Of a stretch of DNA of 24,369 bases, positions 1-9,081 are shown piece after piece (position 1 is the first letter of the stretch; the number at the start of each line of letters is the position of its first letter). The position numbers and the translations under genes are program-made. The notes beneath the pieces were generated by a model. The model was not told the origin of the DNA, ran no database searches, and was given only the letters and a program-made list of their open reading frames with translations. Where the stretch lies: NCBI GenBank assembly GCA_017652965.1, contig JAGBZZ010000014.1:1-24369 (forward strand), read 5' to 3'. Origin of the DNA: Clostridia bacterium (GTDB taxonomy: Bacteria > Bacillota_A > Clostridia > Oscillospirales > CAG-272).

Positions 1-1151
1 CGGGGCGGCTCGGCCGCGTCTCGCGGGGGGGCGTCCGCCCCCTCGGCCATCGGTGCGGCCGGCGGGGTCTCGACCCTACGCAGTGGGGGCGTGGGGGCGG
101 CCTCCTGCGGCGGCACGGGTACGGTGGCGGCAGGGGGCGGGGCGGTCGGCTCGGCCGTGGGCTTTGCCACGACCTCGATCTCATCGGTTGTCGGGTCCTC
201 GGGCAGGTAGCGACGGCGGAAGCGCGCCTTGGGGATGGGGGCGGTATGCTCGTCCGGCCGTTCGGTAGCCAGGCGGTAGGCACTTCCCTCTTCTCTGAGC
301 GGGCGTGCATGCCCCGTCAGAAGATCATCAGGCAGACGGTCAAGCACGCGAAGCATATCGGCCGCCCCGTCAAAGCGGGCGGCGGGATCCTTTTCAAGGG
401 CACAAAGCACGATCTTTTCCATCGCGCCCGGGATGCTCGGATTGCGAAGGGTCGGGGGCTCGGGCTTTTTGGAAAGATGCATCATGGCAACGTCGGCGGG
501 GCGCTCGGCCTCAAAGGGGACACTGCCCGTGAGCATCTCGTACATCAGAACGCCGAGAGAATACAGGTCGCTTCTCTCGTCCACCGCGCCGCCGCCTGCC
601 TGCTCGGGGCTGACGTACTGCACGGTACCGACGGTGCGGTCGGGCATTAAGAAGCTATCACGGTCGGGCAGGCGGGCAATGCCAAAGTCGGTAACCTTGA
701 TACGCCCCTCTGTGGTGATAAGAATGTTACCCGGCTTGATATCGCGATGCACGATCCCGCGGCTATGTGCGGCATGCAGGGCATGCAGGATCTGGTTGGC
801 GCAGTTGGCGCTTTCCTTGACCGAAAGATGCCCGTGATAATTCAGATAATCCCGAAGCGTGATCCCGCAGACGTACTCCATGATGATATACATCTCGCCC
901 GACACCTCAAGGACGTCATAGACGTTGACGATATTGGGATGCGACAGGACGGCGGCCGCCCTTGCCTCGGTCATAAAATTGCGGGAGGCGGTGGGGGTGA
1001 TCTCCCCGCTCAGCACCTTGACAGCGACCGTGCGGTTCATCACCGTATCGCGGGCGAGATACACGTTGGCCGTTCCTCCACTCCCAAGGATTCCCGTGAC
1101 GGTATAATGGCCGGCAATGGTCGTGCCGGGCTGATAACGCGGATGCGACAT
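1..1151 (-). CDS. prkC: Serine/threonine protein kinase, PrkC/Stk type (3' end outside window)
   Basis: Eukaryotic-type (Hanks) kinase that phosphorylates proteins on Ser/Thr; members of this group are usually membrane proteins sensing cell-wall fragments. I translated 383 codons from an ATG at 1151 that is preceded by AAAGGAGAACCGTT. Visible motifs are the glycine loop GSGGTANVY (24-31), catalytic Lys45 in VAVK, HRDIKPGN with Asp137, and DFG at 155-157 followed by GIARLPDRDS. The kinase domain ends near residue 270. A Pro/Ala/Glu/Thr-rich juxtamembrane linker runs from about residue 310 to the window edge. No membrane segment or PASTA repeats have been reached, so those are only expected from the family. 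It starts 20 nt after the PP2C stop, the prpC-prkC order of B. subtilis, so the phosphatase is its likely antagonist. Confidence 0.93.
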   Translation of the reverse strand, partial: MSHPRYQPGTTIAGHYTVTGILGSGGTANVYLARDTVMNRTVAVKVLSGEITPTASRNFMTEARAAAVLSHPNIVNVYDVLEVSGEMYIIMEYVCGITLRDYLNYHGHLSVKESANCANQILHALHAAHSRGIVHRDIKPGNILITTEGRIKVTDFGIARLPDRDSFLMPDRTVGTVQYVSPEQAGGGAVDERSDLYSLGVLMYEMLTGSVPFEAERPADVAMMHLSKKPEPPTLRNPSIPGAMEKIVLCALEKDPAARFDGAADMLRVLDRLPDDLLTGHARPLREEGSAYRLATERPDEHTAPIPKARFRRRYLPEDPTTDEIEVVAKPTAEPTAPPPAATVPVPPQEAAPTPPLRRVETPPAAPMAEGADAPPRDAAEPP

Positions 1152-1171
1152 AACGGTTCTCCTTTCCTTTG

Positions 1172-2950
1172 TCAGATCTGTAAAAGCGCGACGGCAATGT
1201 TATCCTCGCCCCCGCGCTCATTGGCGGTGGCGATCAGATATCCGACCGCGACGGCGGGAGAAAGCTGTTGGGCAAGAATGCGGGCGATCTGCCCGTCACT
1301 CAGCATTTCCCACAGCCCGTCCGAGCATAAAAGATAGGTATCACCGCGCCGTACAACCCCCGAAAGCGGCAGAAGCTCCTGCCGCCCGAGCGAGCCAAGG
1401 GCGCGGGTAATCACGTTGCGGCGGGGGTGAAGGCGTACCTCCTGTGGCGTGATCCTGCCGGCATCCACAAGCGATTGCACGTAGGAATCGTCGTGGGTCA
1501 GAGGAACGAGATCCCCCTCTCGGAAGAGATAGGTGCGGCTATCCCCCACGTTGAGAAGCGTCACCGTATCGCGAAGGAGCAAAAGCGCCGTCACGGTGGT
1601 GCCCATACCGCCCCGCTCCTCCTTCTCGGAGGCGTACAGGCGTATGCGCTCGTCGGCCGTGCGGGCGGCCAGAACGAGAAGTGCCTCCCCCGCCTTCTGA
1701 TCCTTTGGCGGTGTGGCGGTAAAGATCTCGCGGAAGGCGTTGAGGGCAAGCTCAGCGGCGACGTCCCCGTCGGCATGGCCGCCCATCCCGTCAAAGACGG
1801 CGGCAAGAAGCCCACCCCCCGCAAGCGGAAGGGTCAGGGTCCTGTCCTGGTGATAGGGGCGCACACGGCCCCTGTCGCTATTGGCAAAGTACTGCACCGC
1901 ACACTCCTCCGTTCTTTTGGCGTGGGCGCGGCGCAGCTGGCCGCAGGCGGCGTTGACGTCACTCCCTAAGCGACGGCGCACCGTGGCGGTGACACCAAGC
2001 CCCTCGAGGCGTGCGGCAAAGGCGGTGGCCGCCGAAACCGAGGTACCGGTAAAGCCGGTCTCCTTGACGGCGTTCACACGGATAAGGTTCACGTGGATGG
2101 GGGCACCGTCCGCCCCGACGGTAGAGCGCAAAAGCGTGGCCAGGCGGGCGGCATCGGCAGGGGTATCGTTTTTCCCGGCGATGAGGGCGTATTCAAAGGA
2201 TATCCTGCGCCCCGTGGTGGCAAAATATTCGGTGCAGGCGGCCATAAGCTCGGCAATCGGGTAGCGGCGGTTGATCGGCATGATCTCACTGCGCCCCTCG
2301 TCGGTGGCCGCATGCAGTGAGACCGACAGGGTGATGGGAAAGCCCTCACGGGAGAGACGCCGGATGCCGTCCACAAGGCCGCAGGTGGAAAGCGAGATAT
2401 GGCGATATCCGATATTCAGCCCATCCGGGTGATTGACAAGACGCAGAAAGCGCACCACGTTATCGTAGTTATCAAGCGGCTCACCGATGCCCATCAGCAC
2501 GATACCCGAGACCCGCTCGCCCGACAGGCGCTCGGCGGCGATGACCTGCCCCAGCATCTCGGAGGGGAGAAGGTCACGCACCTTACCGCCGATCGTGGAG
2601 GCGCAGAAGCGGCAGCCCATGCGACAGCCGACCTGGCTGGAAATGCACAGGGTGTTGCCGTGGTGGTACTTCATCAGAACGCTTTCAATGCACTCCCCGT
2701 CCAAAAGACGGAAGAGGTACTTGACCGTCCCGTCCGAGGGCGAGACCAGCATATCCTCCAGGGTCGGCATGCGCCATTCAAAGCGCTCTGCCAGTGCCGC
2801 GCGCAGGGATTTGGGAAGAGTGGACATCTCGGCAAAGGGTGTCCCCTCGGTCATATGGCGGAAGATCTGCCCTGCACGGTAAGCGGGCTGCCCCATCTCC
2901 TTGACGGTGACCGCCAGCTCCTCGGGCAGGAGCGACAAAATATCTTGCAT
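1172..2950 (-). CDS. rlmN: In-frame RlmN (23S rRNA/tRNA m2A methyltransferase) plus PP2C phosphatase (PrpC) reading frame
   Basis: Residues 1-351 are a complete RlmN: the radical-SAM cluster CRMGCRFC (Cys109, 113, 116), Cys102 in TLCISSQVGC and Cys336 in NAACGQLR match the E. coli catalytic pair Cys118/Cys355. It methylates C2 of A2503 in 23S rRNA and A37 in some tRNAs. Residues 352-592 are a complete PP2C-family Mn/Mg phosphatase: GRVRPYHQD (361-369), DGMGGH (387-392), GDS (469-471), SDG (542-544), EDN (582-584). The usual Asn of the R..N(E/Q)D motif is His367. No stop separates the two. A GTG at 1897 with GGAGGAG six bases upstream would start a normal 241-residue PrpC, so either a fusion, two products, or both are possible. 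The ATG at 2950 overlaps the rsmB stop (TAATG). Confidence 0.9.
   Translation of the reverse strand: MQDILSLLPEELAVTVKEMGQPAYRAGQIFRHMTEGTPFAEMSTLPKSLRAALAERFEWRMPTLEDMLVSPSDGTVKYLFRLLDGECIESVLMKYHHGNTLCISSQVGCRMGCRFCASTIGGKVRDLLPSEMLGQVIAAERLSGERVSGIVLMGIGEPLDNYDNVVRFLRLVNHPDGLNIGYRHISLSTCGLVDGIRRLSREGFPITLSVSLHAATDEGRSEIMPINRRYPIAELMAACTEYFATTGRRISFEYALIAGKNDTPADAARLATLLRSTVGADGAPIHVNLIRVNAVKETGFTGTSVSAATAFAARLEGLGVTATVRRRLGSDVNAACGQLRRAHAKRTEECAVQYFANSDRGRVRPYHQDRTLTLPLAGGGLLAAVFDGMGGHADGDVAAELALNAFREIFTATPPKDQKAGEALLVLAARTADERIRLYASEKEERGGMGTTVTALLLLRDTVTLLNVGDSRTYLFREGDLVPLTHDDSYVQSLVDAGRITPQEVRLHPRRNVITRALGSLGRQELLPLSGVVRRGDTYLLCSDGLWEMLSDGQIARILAQQLSPAVAVGYLIATANERGGEDNIAVALLQI
1895..1910 (-). 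promoter_or_regulatory. prpC: Internal Shine-Dalgarno and GTG start for the PP2C half
   Basis: On the minus strand GGAGGAG (1904-1910) lies six bases before GTG (1895-1897). The GTG opens the residues VQYFANSDRGRVR, exactly where PrpC/Stp-type phosphatases begin. It is in frame with rlmN, which has no stop codon before it. A free 241-residue phosphatase could therefore be made by internal initiation. Confidence 0.6.
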
Positions 2951-4260
2951 TATTTTCTCCTAAGCTTAGCCATAAAAAAGCCGTCCGTCCCGTGGCGATG
3001 CGGCCACAGGGTCAGCATTCCCCCCTCCGAGGTAAGGCCGCCGACGGTAAAATCTTCGGTATAAAAATCGGGATGGCGGGAAAGAAAGGCGGTGACCGCC
3101 TCCCCGTTTTCCTCGGCCGTCAGGGTACAGGTGGAAAAGACCATTGTGCCACCGGGGCGCAAGGCCGTGGCGGCGGCATCCAGGATGCGCGAGGAAAGCG
3201 CACAAAGCTCGGCCACCGAGGAAAGGCCGCGATAGCGCAGATCCGGCTTTTTGGCGATGACACCAAGCCCCGAGCAGGGGACGTCACAGATGATACGGTC
3301 GACCTTCCCGCACAGTGCGGGGTCGGGCACCGTGGCATCCCACACCTCGGCCGTTACCGAGCCGAGCCCCAGGCGCTCTGCCCCCTCGGTGATGAGGGGA
3401 AGCTTGCTTTCGTGAATATCGCGGGAGCGGATGCGTGCCCCATCCCCGGCAAGGAGGGCGGCCGAAAAGCTTTTGCCGCCGGGGCATGCACAAAGGTCCA
3501 GGATAAGCTCGCCTGCCCTCGGGGCAAGCAGCTCGCCCGCCAGCTGAGAGGCGGCATCCTGCACGAAGAAATATCCCTCGCGGTAGCCCGGCAGGGCGGT
3601 AAGGGGCACCGCGCCGACAAGGCGGATGCCGTGTGCCGTCATAGGGTCGGGCATAGCCTCATAGCCCGCCTCGGCAAGGAGCGCAAGAAGCGCCTCTCTT
3701 GTCAGCTTTTGCGTATTGACGCGCAGAAAAAGCGGAGGACGGGTATTGAATGCGGCAAGAAGCGCGCGTGTTTCGGCCTCTCCAAGGCGACCGAGAAAAT
3801 AGCGCACGGTAGCCGCAGGGATCGAATACGCGACAGAAAGATGGCGGGCAAGATCCCGCGCCGCAGGGGGCGGCGCAAGACGGTCGGGCGCTTCGGCGGC
3901 GGCGCGCAAAACGCCGTTCAGAAGGGCACGCTCGCCCTTATCCTTGCCGAGAGACACCGTGGCATGCACGGCGGCATGCGGCGGGATATTCATATACAAC
4001 AGCTGATACAGCCCAAGCCGCAGGGCGGCACGGGTGTGCGGTGTCAGCGAGGCGGCGCTACGCCCTGCCAGCACCCCTATGTAATGATCCAGCGTCAGCG
4101 CCCGCTCGACCGCCCCGTAAAAAAGGGCAATCAGAAGCGCGCGGTCACGCGCCTCCATCCCCGAAAGGCGCTCCCCGTCAGCCAGGAGATTGGCATAGCC
4201 ATCCCCTGCCTCGTAGCGCAAAAGGAGCGAAAGCGCGCCGCGGCGGACAGGATCAGTCAC
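2950..4260 (-). CDS. rsmB: 16S rRNA (cytosine-967-C5) methyltransferase RsmB
   Basis: SAM-dependent enzyme forming m5C967 in 16S rRNA. The 436 residues comprise an N-terminal NusB-like RNA-binding domain (about 1-140) and a Rossmann methyltransferase domain (about 170-436). Visible motifs are the SAM loop DLCACPGGKS (255-264), DVPCSGLG with Cys329, and STCT with Cys378; these are the two cysteines used by RNA m5C methyltransferases. The chosen start is GTG at 4260, which overlaps the end of the upstream protease gene by 8 nt. I see no clear Shine-Dalgarno there, so translation is probably coupled. The TAA stop shares its last base region with the rlmN ATG (TAATG). Confidence 0.95.
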   Translation of the reverse strand: MTDPVRRGALSLLLRYEAGDGYANLLADGERLSGMEARDRALLIALFYGAVERALTLDHYIGVLAGRSAASLTPHTRAALRLGLYQLLYMNIPPHAAVHATVSLGKDKGERALLNGVLRAAAEAPDRLAPPPAARDLARHLSVAYSIPAATVRYFLGRLGEAETRALLAAFNTRPPLFLRVNTQKLTREALLALLAEAGYEAMPDPMTAHGIRLVGAVPLTALPGYREGYFFVQDAASQLAGELLAPRAGELILDLCACPGGKSFSAALLAGDGARIRSRDIHESKLPLITEGAERLGLGSVTAEVWDATVPDPALCGKVDRIICDVPCSGLGVIAKKPDLRYRGLSSVAELCALSSRILDAAATALRPGGTMVFSTCTLTAEENGEAVTAFLSRHPDFYTEDFTVGGLTSEGGMLTLWPHRHGTDGFFMAKLRRK

Positions 4261-4963
4261 GGTTACGACCCACGATCTGTGCTACGCGGATCACAAGGCG
4301 CAGAATCTGTGCCAGCGTCACGGCGAGGGCGGCCACGTAGGTCATGGCGGCGGCCGTCAGCACCTTGCGGGTCCCCGCGATCTCGCCCTCGTCCAGGTAG
4401 CCGGACTGCCGCAGGGTCTCCACCGCGCGGCGCGAGGCGTTGAACTCCACCGGCAGGGTCACAAGCTGGAAGAGCGCCGTCAGCGAAAAGAGCGCAATGC
4501 CAAAATAGGCAACAACGGCAAAGGCCTCGGAAAGCAGGCAAAGAAGGATGCCAAGCAGAATGACCCACACACTAAGGCGTGAGCCGATATTGGTCACAGG
4601 AACCAGCGCGGTGCGGATACGGCCGGGCAGATACTCCTCGGCGTGTTGCACGGCGTGCCCCGCCTCATGGGCGGCAACACCTGCCGCGGCGGCGCTTGTG
4701 CCGCCATACACCGCATCCGAAAGATAGATGGTGTTGTCACGCGGGTCATAATGGTCGGTCAGCTCGCCATCGCAGTGCCGTACCTCCACCCCCACAACAC
4801 CGTGATCCCGCAGGACCATACGGGCTACGTCTGCCCCGCTCATCCCACAGGAAAGGGGCTCGCGGGAGTAGCGCTTATAGGTCGCAGTCACCGAGGCCGA
4901 GGCCAGGGCGGCAAGCAAAGCAAAGGGCAGAACGATGATGAGATAGTAGATGTCAAAATACAT
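4253..4963 (-). CDS. yugP: YugP-type membrane zinc metallopeptidase
   Basis: Predicted integral-membrane zinc protease of the YugP family (neutral zinc metallopeptidase); substrates are not established. The protein has 236 residues. Membrane segments are visible at about 3-23, 131-150, 152-172 and 201-225. The zinc motif is HEAGH (His99, Glu100, His103), with a candidate third ligand Glu173 in PVEFNAS. The start at 4963 (MYFDIYYL) is chosen because GGAGGAGATATT precedes it directly; an upstream in-frame ATG at 4993 has no such site. It sits between fmt and rsmB, a position this family occupies in many Clostridia. Confidence 0.9.
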   Translation of the reverse strand: MYFDIYYLIIVLPFALLAALASASVTATYKRYSREPLSCGMSGADVARMVLRDHGVVGVEVRHCDGELTDHYDPRDNTIYLSDAVYGGTSAAAAGVAAHEAGHAVQHAEEYLPGRIRTALVPVTNIGSRLSVWVILLGILLCLLSEAFAVVAYFGIALFSLTALFQLVTLPVEFNASRRAVETLRQSGYLDEGEIAGTRKVLTAAAMTYVAALAVTLAQILRLVIRVAQIVGRNRD

Positions 4964-5011
4964 AATATCTCCTCCTTTTCGCACCTCGCGCAACGAAGTG
5001 CAAAGAAAACT

Positions 5012-5986
5012 TTACGAAAGAATATCGCCTATCGCCAGGCGACGGCCACGGATAAAATCGGATGCACGCATGGCGCCCTTCCCCTCGGGAAGCACGCGGG
5101 TCAAGACGACCGTGCCGTCCCCCGTGCTGACCGTGATGCCACCGTCCCCCTTATCCGAAAGGGCAAGCACCGTGCCGGGTGCGGCAGGTGCGGTGTGGGG
5201 GGAGGGATAGACACCGTAAGGGTCGGCACCCTCGCCTGCCACGGCAGAAAGCACCTTCAGCATTTTGCCGTCGGGCGTATGGGTGATGGCCAGGGGGGCG
5301 GGGGAAAGGCCACGCACGGTGGCAAGGATCGCGGCGGAGGGCTTCCAGAAATCGAGAAGCTGATCCTCCTTGGTGATCTTGGCGGCATACGAGATCCCCT
5401 CCTCGGGCTGGGGGGTACGCGGGGCACACCCCTCCTCCAGCATCCGCAGGGCATCCAAAAGTGCCTCCCCACCGATGGCGGCCGAGGTCGCCTCTACCAC
5501 CCCAAGGTCATCGGCAGGGCCGATCGGGAAGGGATGGACGGAAAGCACGTCCCCGGTATCGAGACCGACGTCCATATACATCACGCTGACACCCGTCTCC
5601 CGCTCGCCCGCCATGATGGCGCGCTGCATCGGGGCGGCACCGCGATATTTCGGCAGAAGAGAAACGTGGAGATTAAGACAGCCGTACTGCGGATAGGTCA
5701 GCACGTACTCGGGCAGGATCTTTCCGTAGGCCACCACAAGGCAGACGTCGGGCTTCAGCTCGTCAAGGATCGGAAGCGCCGCGCCATCCTTCAGGCTTTC
5801 GGGCTGATAGACCGGGATCCCAAGCTCCTCGGCCTTGACCTTGACGGGCGGTGGGGTCAGCACGTAGCGGCGCCCCACCGGCTTATCCGGCTGGCAAAAG
5901 ACCCCTACGACGGTATGGTGCGAGGCGGCCACGGCAGACAGGCACTCGGCCGCGATAGCCGGTGTCCCCATGAACAGGATCCTCAT
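5012..5986 (-). CDS. fmt: Methionyl-tRNA formyltransferase
   Basis: Transfers a formyl group from 10-formyl-THF to Met-tRNA(fMet), providing the bacterial initiator tRNA. It has 324 residues, a normal length. Visible features are the N-terminal MRILFMGTP, the catalytic Asn105 and His107 in LNLHVSLLP, the signature SLLPKYRGAAP (109-119), and Asp143 in the MDVGLDTGD loop. A C-terminal OB-fold tRNA-binding domain follows from about residue 205. The ATG overlaps the def stop by 4 nt (ATGA), so the deformylase and formylase that undo and make the same group are translationally coupled. Confidence 0.97.
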   Translation of the reverse strand: MRILFMGTPAIAAECLSAVAASHHTVVGVFCQPDKPVGRRYVLTPPPVKVKAEELGIPVYQPESLKDGAALPILDELKPDVCLVVAYGKILPEYVLTYPQYGCLNLHVSLLPKYRGAAPMQRAIMAGERETGVSVMYMDVGLDTGDVLSVHPFPIGPADDLGVVEATSAAIGGEALLDALRMLEEGCAPRTPQPEEGISYAAKITKEDQLLDFWKPSAAILATVRGLSPAPLAITHTPDGKMLKVLSAVAGEGADPYGVYPSPHTAPAAPGTVLALSDKGDGGITVSTGDGTVVLTRVLPEGKGAMRASDFIRGRRLAIGDILS

Positions 5987-6456
5987 CCTTCCTCCACCTC
6001 ATCCCGCCGCAAACGGCGGATCATCACGTCGGTAAACAGCTTGCCGTCCAGATGGTCAAGCTCATGGCAGAAGGCGCGCGCCAGAAGCCCCTGGCCGCTG
6101 TATTCCACCTCGTTGCCGTTTCTGTCGGTGGCACGCACGGTCACCGCGCGCGGGCGGCGGGTCACCCCCCACACACCGGGAAGTGAAAGGCAGCCCTCGC
6201 ACTCCTCCTGGGTACCGGCACGTGCCACGATGCGGGGATTGATCAGCTCATACACCTTCCCCGGCTCGGTCTCCACCACCACAATGCGGCGAAGAATGCC
6301 GACCTGGGGGGCGGCAAGCCCGCAGCCGTTGGTGGCGCGCATGGTTTCCACCATGTCGTCAAGCAGGGTCAGAATGCGCGGGGTGATCTCCTCTACCGGG
6401 CGGCAGACCTTTCGAAGGACGGGATCGCCTTCCTTCACAATATTCAAAATAGCCAT
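5983..6456 (-). CDS. def: Peptide deformylase
   Basis: Metal hydrolase that removes the N-formyl group from new proteins. It has 157 residues. All three signature motifs are present: GCGLAAPQ (44-51), EGCLS with metal ligand Cys89, and HELDH with His131, Glu132 and His135. The start ATG at 6456 is preceded by AAGGAGGAGACA. It lies 10 nt after priA and overlaps fmt by 4 nt. Confidence 0.97.
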   Translation of the reverse strand: MAILNIVKEGDPVLRKVCRPVEEITPRILTLLDDMVETMRATNGCGLAAPQVGILRRIVVVETEPGKVYELINPRIVARAGTQEECEGCLSLPGVWGVTRRPRAVTVRATDRNGNEVEYSGQGLLARAFCHELDHLDGKLFTDVMIRRLRRDEVEEG

Positions 6457-6466
6457 TGTCTCCTCC

Positions 6467-8713
6467 TTAAACGTCGGTCGGATTCATATCCACCGACAGT
6501 GTGACCCCGCTTTTCGGGGTGTATGCACACAGCAGTGCACCAAAATACTGTCTCATTGTCCGATTCAGCCGACACTTGACGATCAGCCGCATGCGAAAGC
6601 GCCCCTCCGCCTTGAAGGTGCGCGCCTCAAACGGGCCGAAGATCACGATCGGCTCCTTCCCCAGCTCACGCGAGGCACGTGCAACGCAATCGGCCGAGAA
6701 GGCCTCGGCGGCGGCACTGACGGCCGCCTCGTCCTCCCCTGTCAGGGTAAGCTGCACGATATCGCAGAAGGGGGGGAAGGTCAGCTCCCTCCGCAAGGCG
6801 ATCTCGCGGCGGTAAAAGCTTTCGTAGTCCTGGCGGCAGGCCAGGGTGATGACCTCGTTATCCGGGGTAAAGGTCTGGATCACGGCGCGCCCCGGGGTCG
6901 CTCCGCGCCCTGCACGGCCAATGACCTGTGTCAGAAGTGAAAAGGTGCGCTCGGCCGCGCGGAAATCCGGCACGTTCAGCGAGATGTCGGCCGCCAGCAC
7001 GCCGGAAAGGGTCACACGGGGGAAATCATGCCCCTTGGTGACCATCTGGGTCCCCAGCAGGATATCTGCCTCACCGTTTCGGAAGGCATCCAGCATGCGG
7101 TCATAGGCCTCCTTGCCCGAGGTGGTATCGGCATCCATGCGCATCACGCGCAGGGCGGGATGGGCGGCCGCAAGAGCCCCCTCTGCCTTTTGTGTACCCG
7201 CACCGAGGTAGGAGATCTGCTGACTGCTGCACTCGGGGCACAGGGCGGGCACGGGGGTGCGGTGGCCGCAGGTGTGGCACATCAGATACGCCCCGCCCGC
7301 CCCCGCATGATGGGTCAGCGCGACAGAGCAGTTCGGACAGTTGAAGACGTGCCCGCATCCGCGACAGTGGAGTACCGCGTGATAGCCGCGGCGGTTGAGA
7401 AAGAGGATAGCCTGCTCGCCCGCCTCCTCCATCTCCTCAAGGCAGGCGGTGAGGCGTGCGCTGATCGGCGACAGGTTTCCGTGGCGCAGCTCCTGCCGCA
7501 GATCCACGATCTCGGCATCGGGCAGGGGATTGCCACCAAACCGCTCGCGCAGCGGTACCAGCGTATAGACTCCCTTTTCAGCCTTGTAGAAGCTTTCCAG
7601 GGAGGGGGTTGCCGAGGCCATGACCACCAGGGCGCGGTGGGCGGCGGCACGGTAGGCCGCCACGTCCCTTGTGTGGTACTTCGGATCGGCATCCGATTTG
7701 TAGGTATGCTCATGCTCCTCGTCGATGAGGATCAGGCCTATTGTGGGCAGGGGGGCAAAGACGGCACTGCGAGTGCCGATGACAAGATCCACCTGTCCTG
7801 CGGCAATGCGGCGCCAGGCGTCAAAGCGCTCACCCGCCGAAAGCGAGGAGTGAATGACCGCCACCCGCTCGCCGTACCGGCGGCAGAAGATGCCGACGGT
7901 TTGCGGGGTGAGGGCGATCTCGGGTACCATTAATATGACACCCCGCCCTGCGGCGATCACGCGGTCCATCAGCTTCATCATGACCTTAGTCTTGCCGCTT
8001 CCGGTCACACCGAAAAGAAGGGCCGCCTCCGGGCGGTCACGGTCGGAAAGCTCCTCAAGCCGCTCGTACGCCTGCATCTGCGCGCGGGAAAGCACGATGG
8101 GCTCGGTCTCTCTTGCTGCCGTGCGATAGGGGCTGCGATAGCACTCCCGCTCCTCTCTTACGACCCAGCCGTGGGCAACCATAGCCGCCATCTGAGCAGA
8201 GGTGGCACCAAGCGCCGTCGCCTCGGCGGCCGAAAGCACCTGTCCCTCGGAAAGGGCCGAAAGGATGCGGCGATGTACCTCACTGCGCACCCGTTCACGC
8301 CCCGTACGGGCCAAAAGCCCGGGGATATCCCCGGGGGCGGCGGCGCGGTATTCGGCCACCGTGGCGATCTTGGCGGTCGCATTTCCCGTCAGCAGGGCGG
8401 GCGGCAACAGCGCGCGCACCGCATCCCCGAAGGAGCAAAGCGTATGCTCGCGCAAAAAAAGAGCAAGCGAAAACATCTCCTCGGTAAGGGCGTAGCACGC
8501 CTCCTCTACCGCAAAGACGCTCTTCAGGCGTGCGGTGTCCTCCCGCTCCTCCACGGCCGCCACCACGGCAGGGCGATGGCGGTCACCCCTCCCAAAGGGA
8601 ACGGTGACAAGAAACCCGCGCCCCACAGGGCCGAGAGCGGGCGGACAGATATAATCGTATCTCTTGTCGGCAGGGTACGGCACGCCGATGAGATACACAC
8701 CGACAACCGTCAT
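6467..8713 (-). CDS. priA: Primosomal protein N' (replication restart helicase PriA)
   Basis: 3'-5' superfamily-2 helicase that reloads the replisome at stalled forks. It has 748 residues. An N-terminal 3'-end-binding domain (about 1-105) is followed by a winged-helix region and a helicase core with Walker A GVTGSGKT (235-242) and DEEH box (331-334). A zinc-binding region has eight cysteines (450, 453, 459, 462, 479, 482, 492, 495), the usual two-zinc arrangement. The start ATG at 8713 gives the expected PriA N-terminus, although its Shine-Dalgarno is weak. It begins 9 nt after rpoZ; coaBC, which lies between these genes in B. subtilis, is missing. Confidence 0.97.
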   Translation of the reverse strand: MTVVGVYLIGVPYPADKRYDYICPPALGPVGRGFLVTVPFGRGDRHRPAVVAAVEEREDTARLKSVFAVEEACYALTEEMFSLALFLREHTLCSFGDAVRALLPPALLTGNATAKIATVAEYRAAAPGDIPGLLARTGRERVRSEVHRRILSALSEGQVLSAAEATALGATSAQMAAMVAHGWVVREERECYRSPYRTAARETEPIVLSRAQMQAYERLEELSDRDRPEAALLFGVTGSGKTKVMMKLMDRVIAAGRGVILMVPEIALTPQTVGIFCRRYGERVAVIHSSLSAGERFDAWRRIAAGQVDLVIGTRSAVFAPLPTIGLILIDEEHEHTYKSDADPKYHTRDVAAYRAAAHRALVVMASATPSLESFYKAEKGVYTLVPLRERFGGNPLPDAEIVDLRQELRHGNLSPISARLTACLEEMEEAGEQAILFLNRRGYHAVLHCRGCGHVFNCPNCSVALTHHAGAGGAYLMCHTCGHRTPVPALCPECSSQQISYLGAGTQKAEGALAAAHPALRVMRMDADTTSGKEAYDRMLDAFRNGEADILLGTQMVTKGHDFPRVTLSGVLAADISLNVPDFRAAERTFSLLTQVIGRAGRGATPGRAVIQTFTPDNEVITLACRQDYESFYRREIALRRELTFPPFCDIVQLTLTGEDEAAVSAAAEAFSADCVARASRELGKEPIVIFGPFEARTFKAEGRFRMRLIVKCRLNRTMRQYFGALLCAYTPKSGVTLSVDMNPTDV

Positions 8714-8722
8714 ACGAAAGTC

Positions 8723-9040
8723 TTACTCGTCGGCTTCCCCGGTGGCCTCTGCCACGGCCGGCTCGGCAGTCTCGGCGGTCTCGGCCACGCGATACATCCG
8801 ATAACGGCCCTCAGCCAGGCGGGTGATGGCGATCTTGACCGCCTTCTGATCGCGGTACTCGCTGTCGATCAGGGAAGCCAGGGGCTTCTCGGTCTCACGG
8901 TTGGCGATCATACGGTCTGCGCGGGCTCTCTGCTCCACGTATTCATCGGTGACGCGGCGGGCGCACTTGGCGGCGCCGATCACCAGCTCGTAGCGGTTGA
9001 ACTGACCCTTGGTAAGCTCGGAAATCGAAGGTTTGATCAT
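8723..9040 (-). CDS. rpoZ: RNA polymerase omega subunit
   Basis: Small subunit that wraps the C-terminal end of beta' and helps RNA polymerase assembly. It has 105 residues. The omega core runs from about 3 to 80 (ISELTKGQFNRYELVIGAAK, then the VKIAITRLAEG region). It is followed by an Ala/Glu/Thr-rich acidic tail of about 25 residues that is probably disordered. The ATG at 9040 has only a weak AGAAGA upstream. It lies 41 nt after remA; in B. subtilis gmk separates the two. Confidence 0.93.
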   Translation of the reverse strand: MIKPSISELTKGQFNRYELVIGAAKCARRVTDEYVEQRARADRMIANRETEKPLASLIDSEYRDQKAVKIAITRLAEGRYRMYRVAETAETAEPAVAEATGEADE

Positions 9041-9081
9041 GGTGTGTTCTTCTTTCTATAGCGTATTTTTTTAAAACTTGG

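Noticed and set aside
2992..6940. Very long open frames on the plus strand opposite rsmB, yugP, fmt and def (483 and 765 codons)
   Set aside because: They lie antisense to genes with clear motifs, lack Shine-Dalgarno sites, and their products are low-complexity Gly/Arg/His-rich. Such frames are common opposite GC-rich genes.
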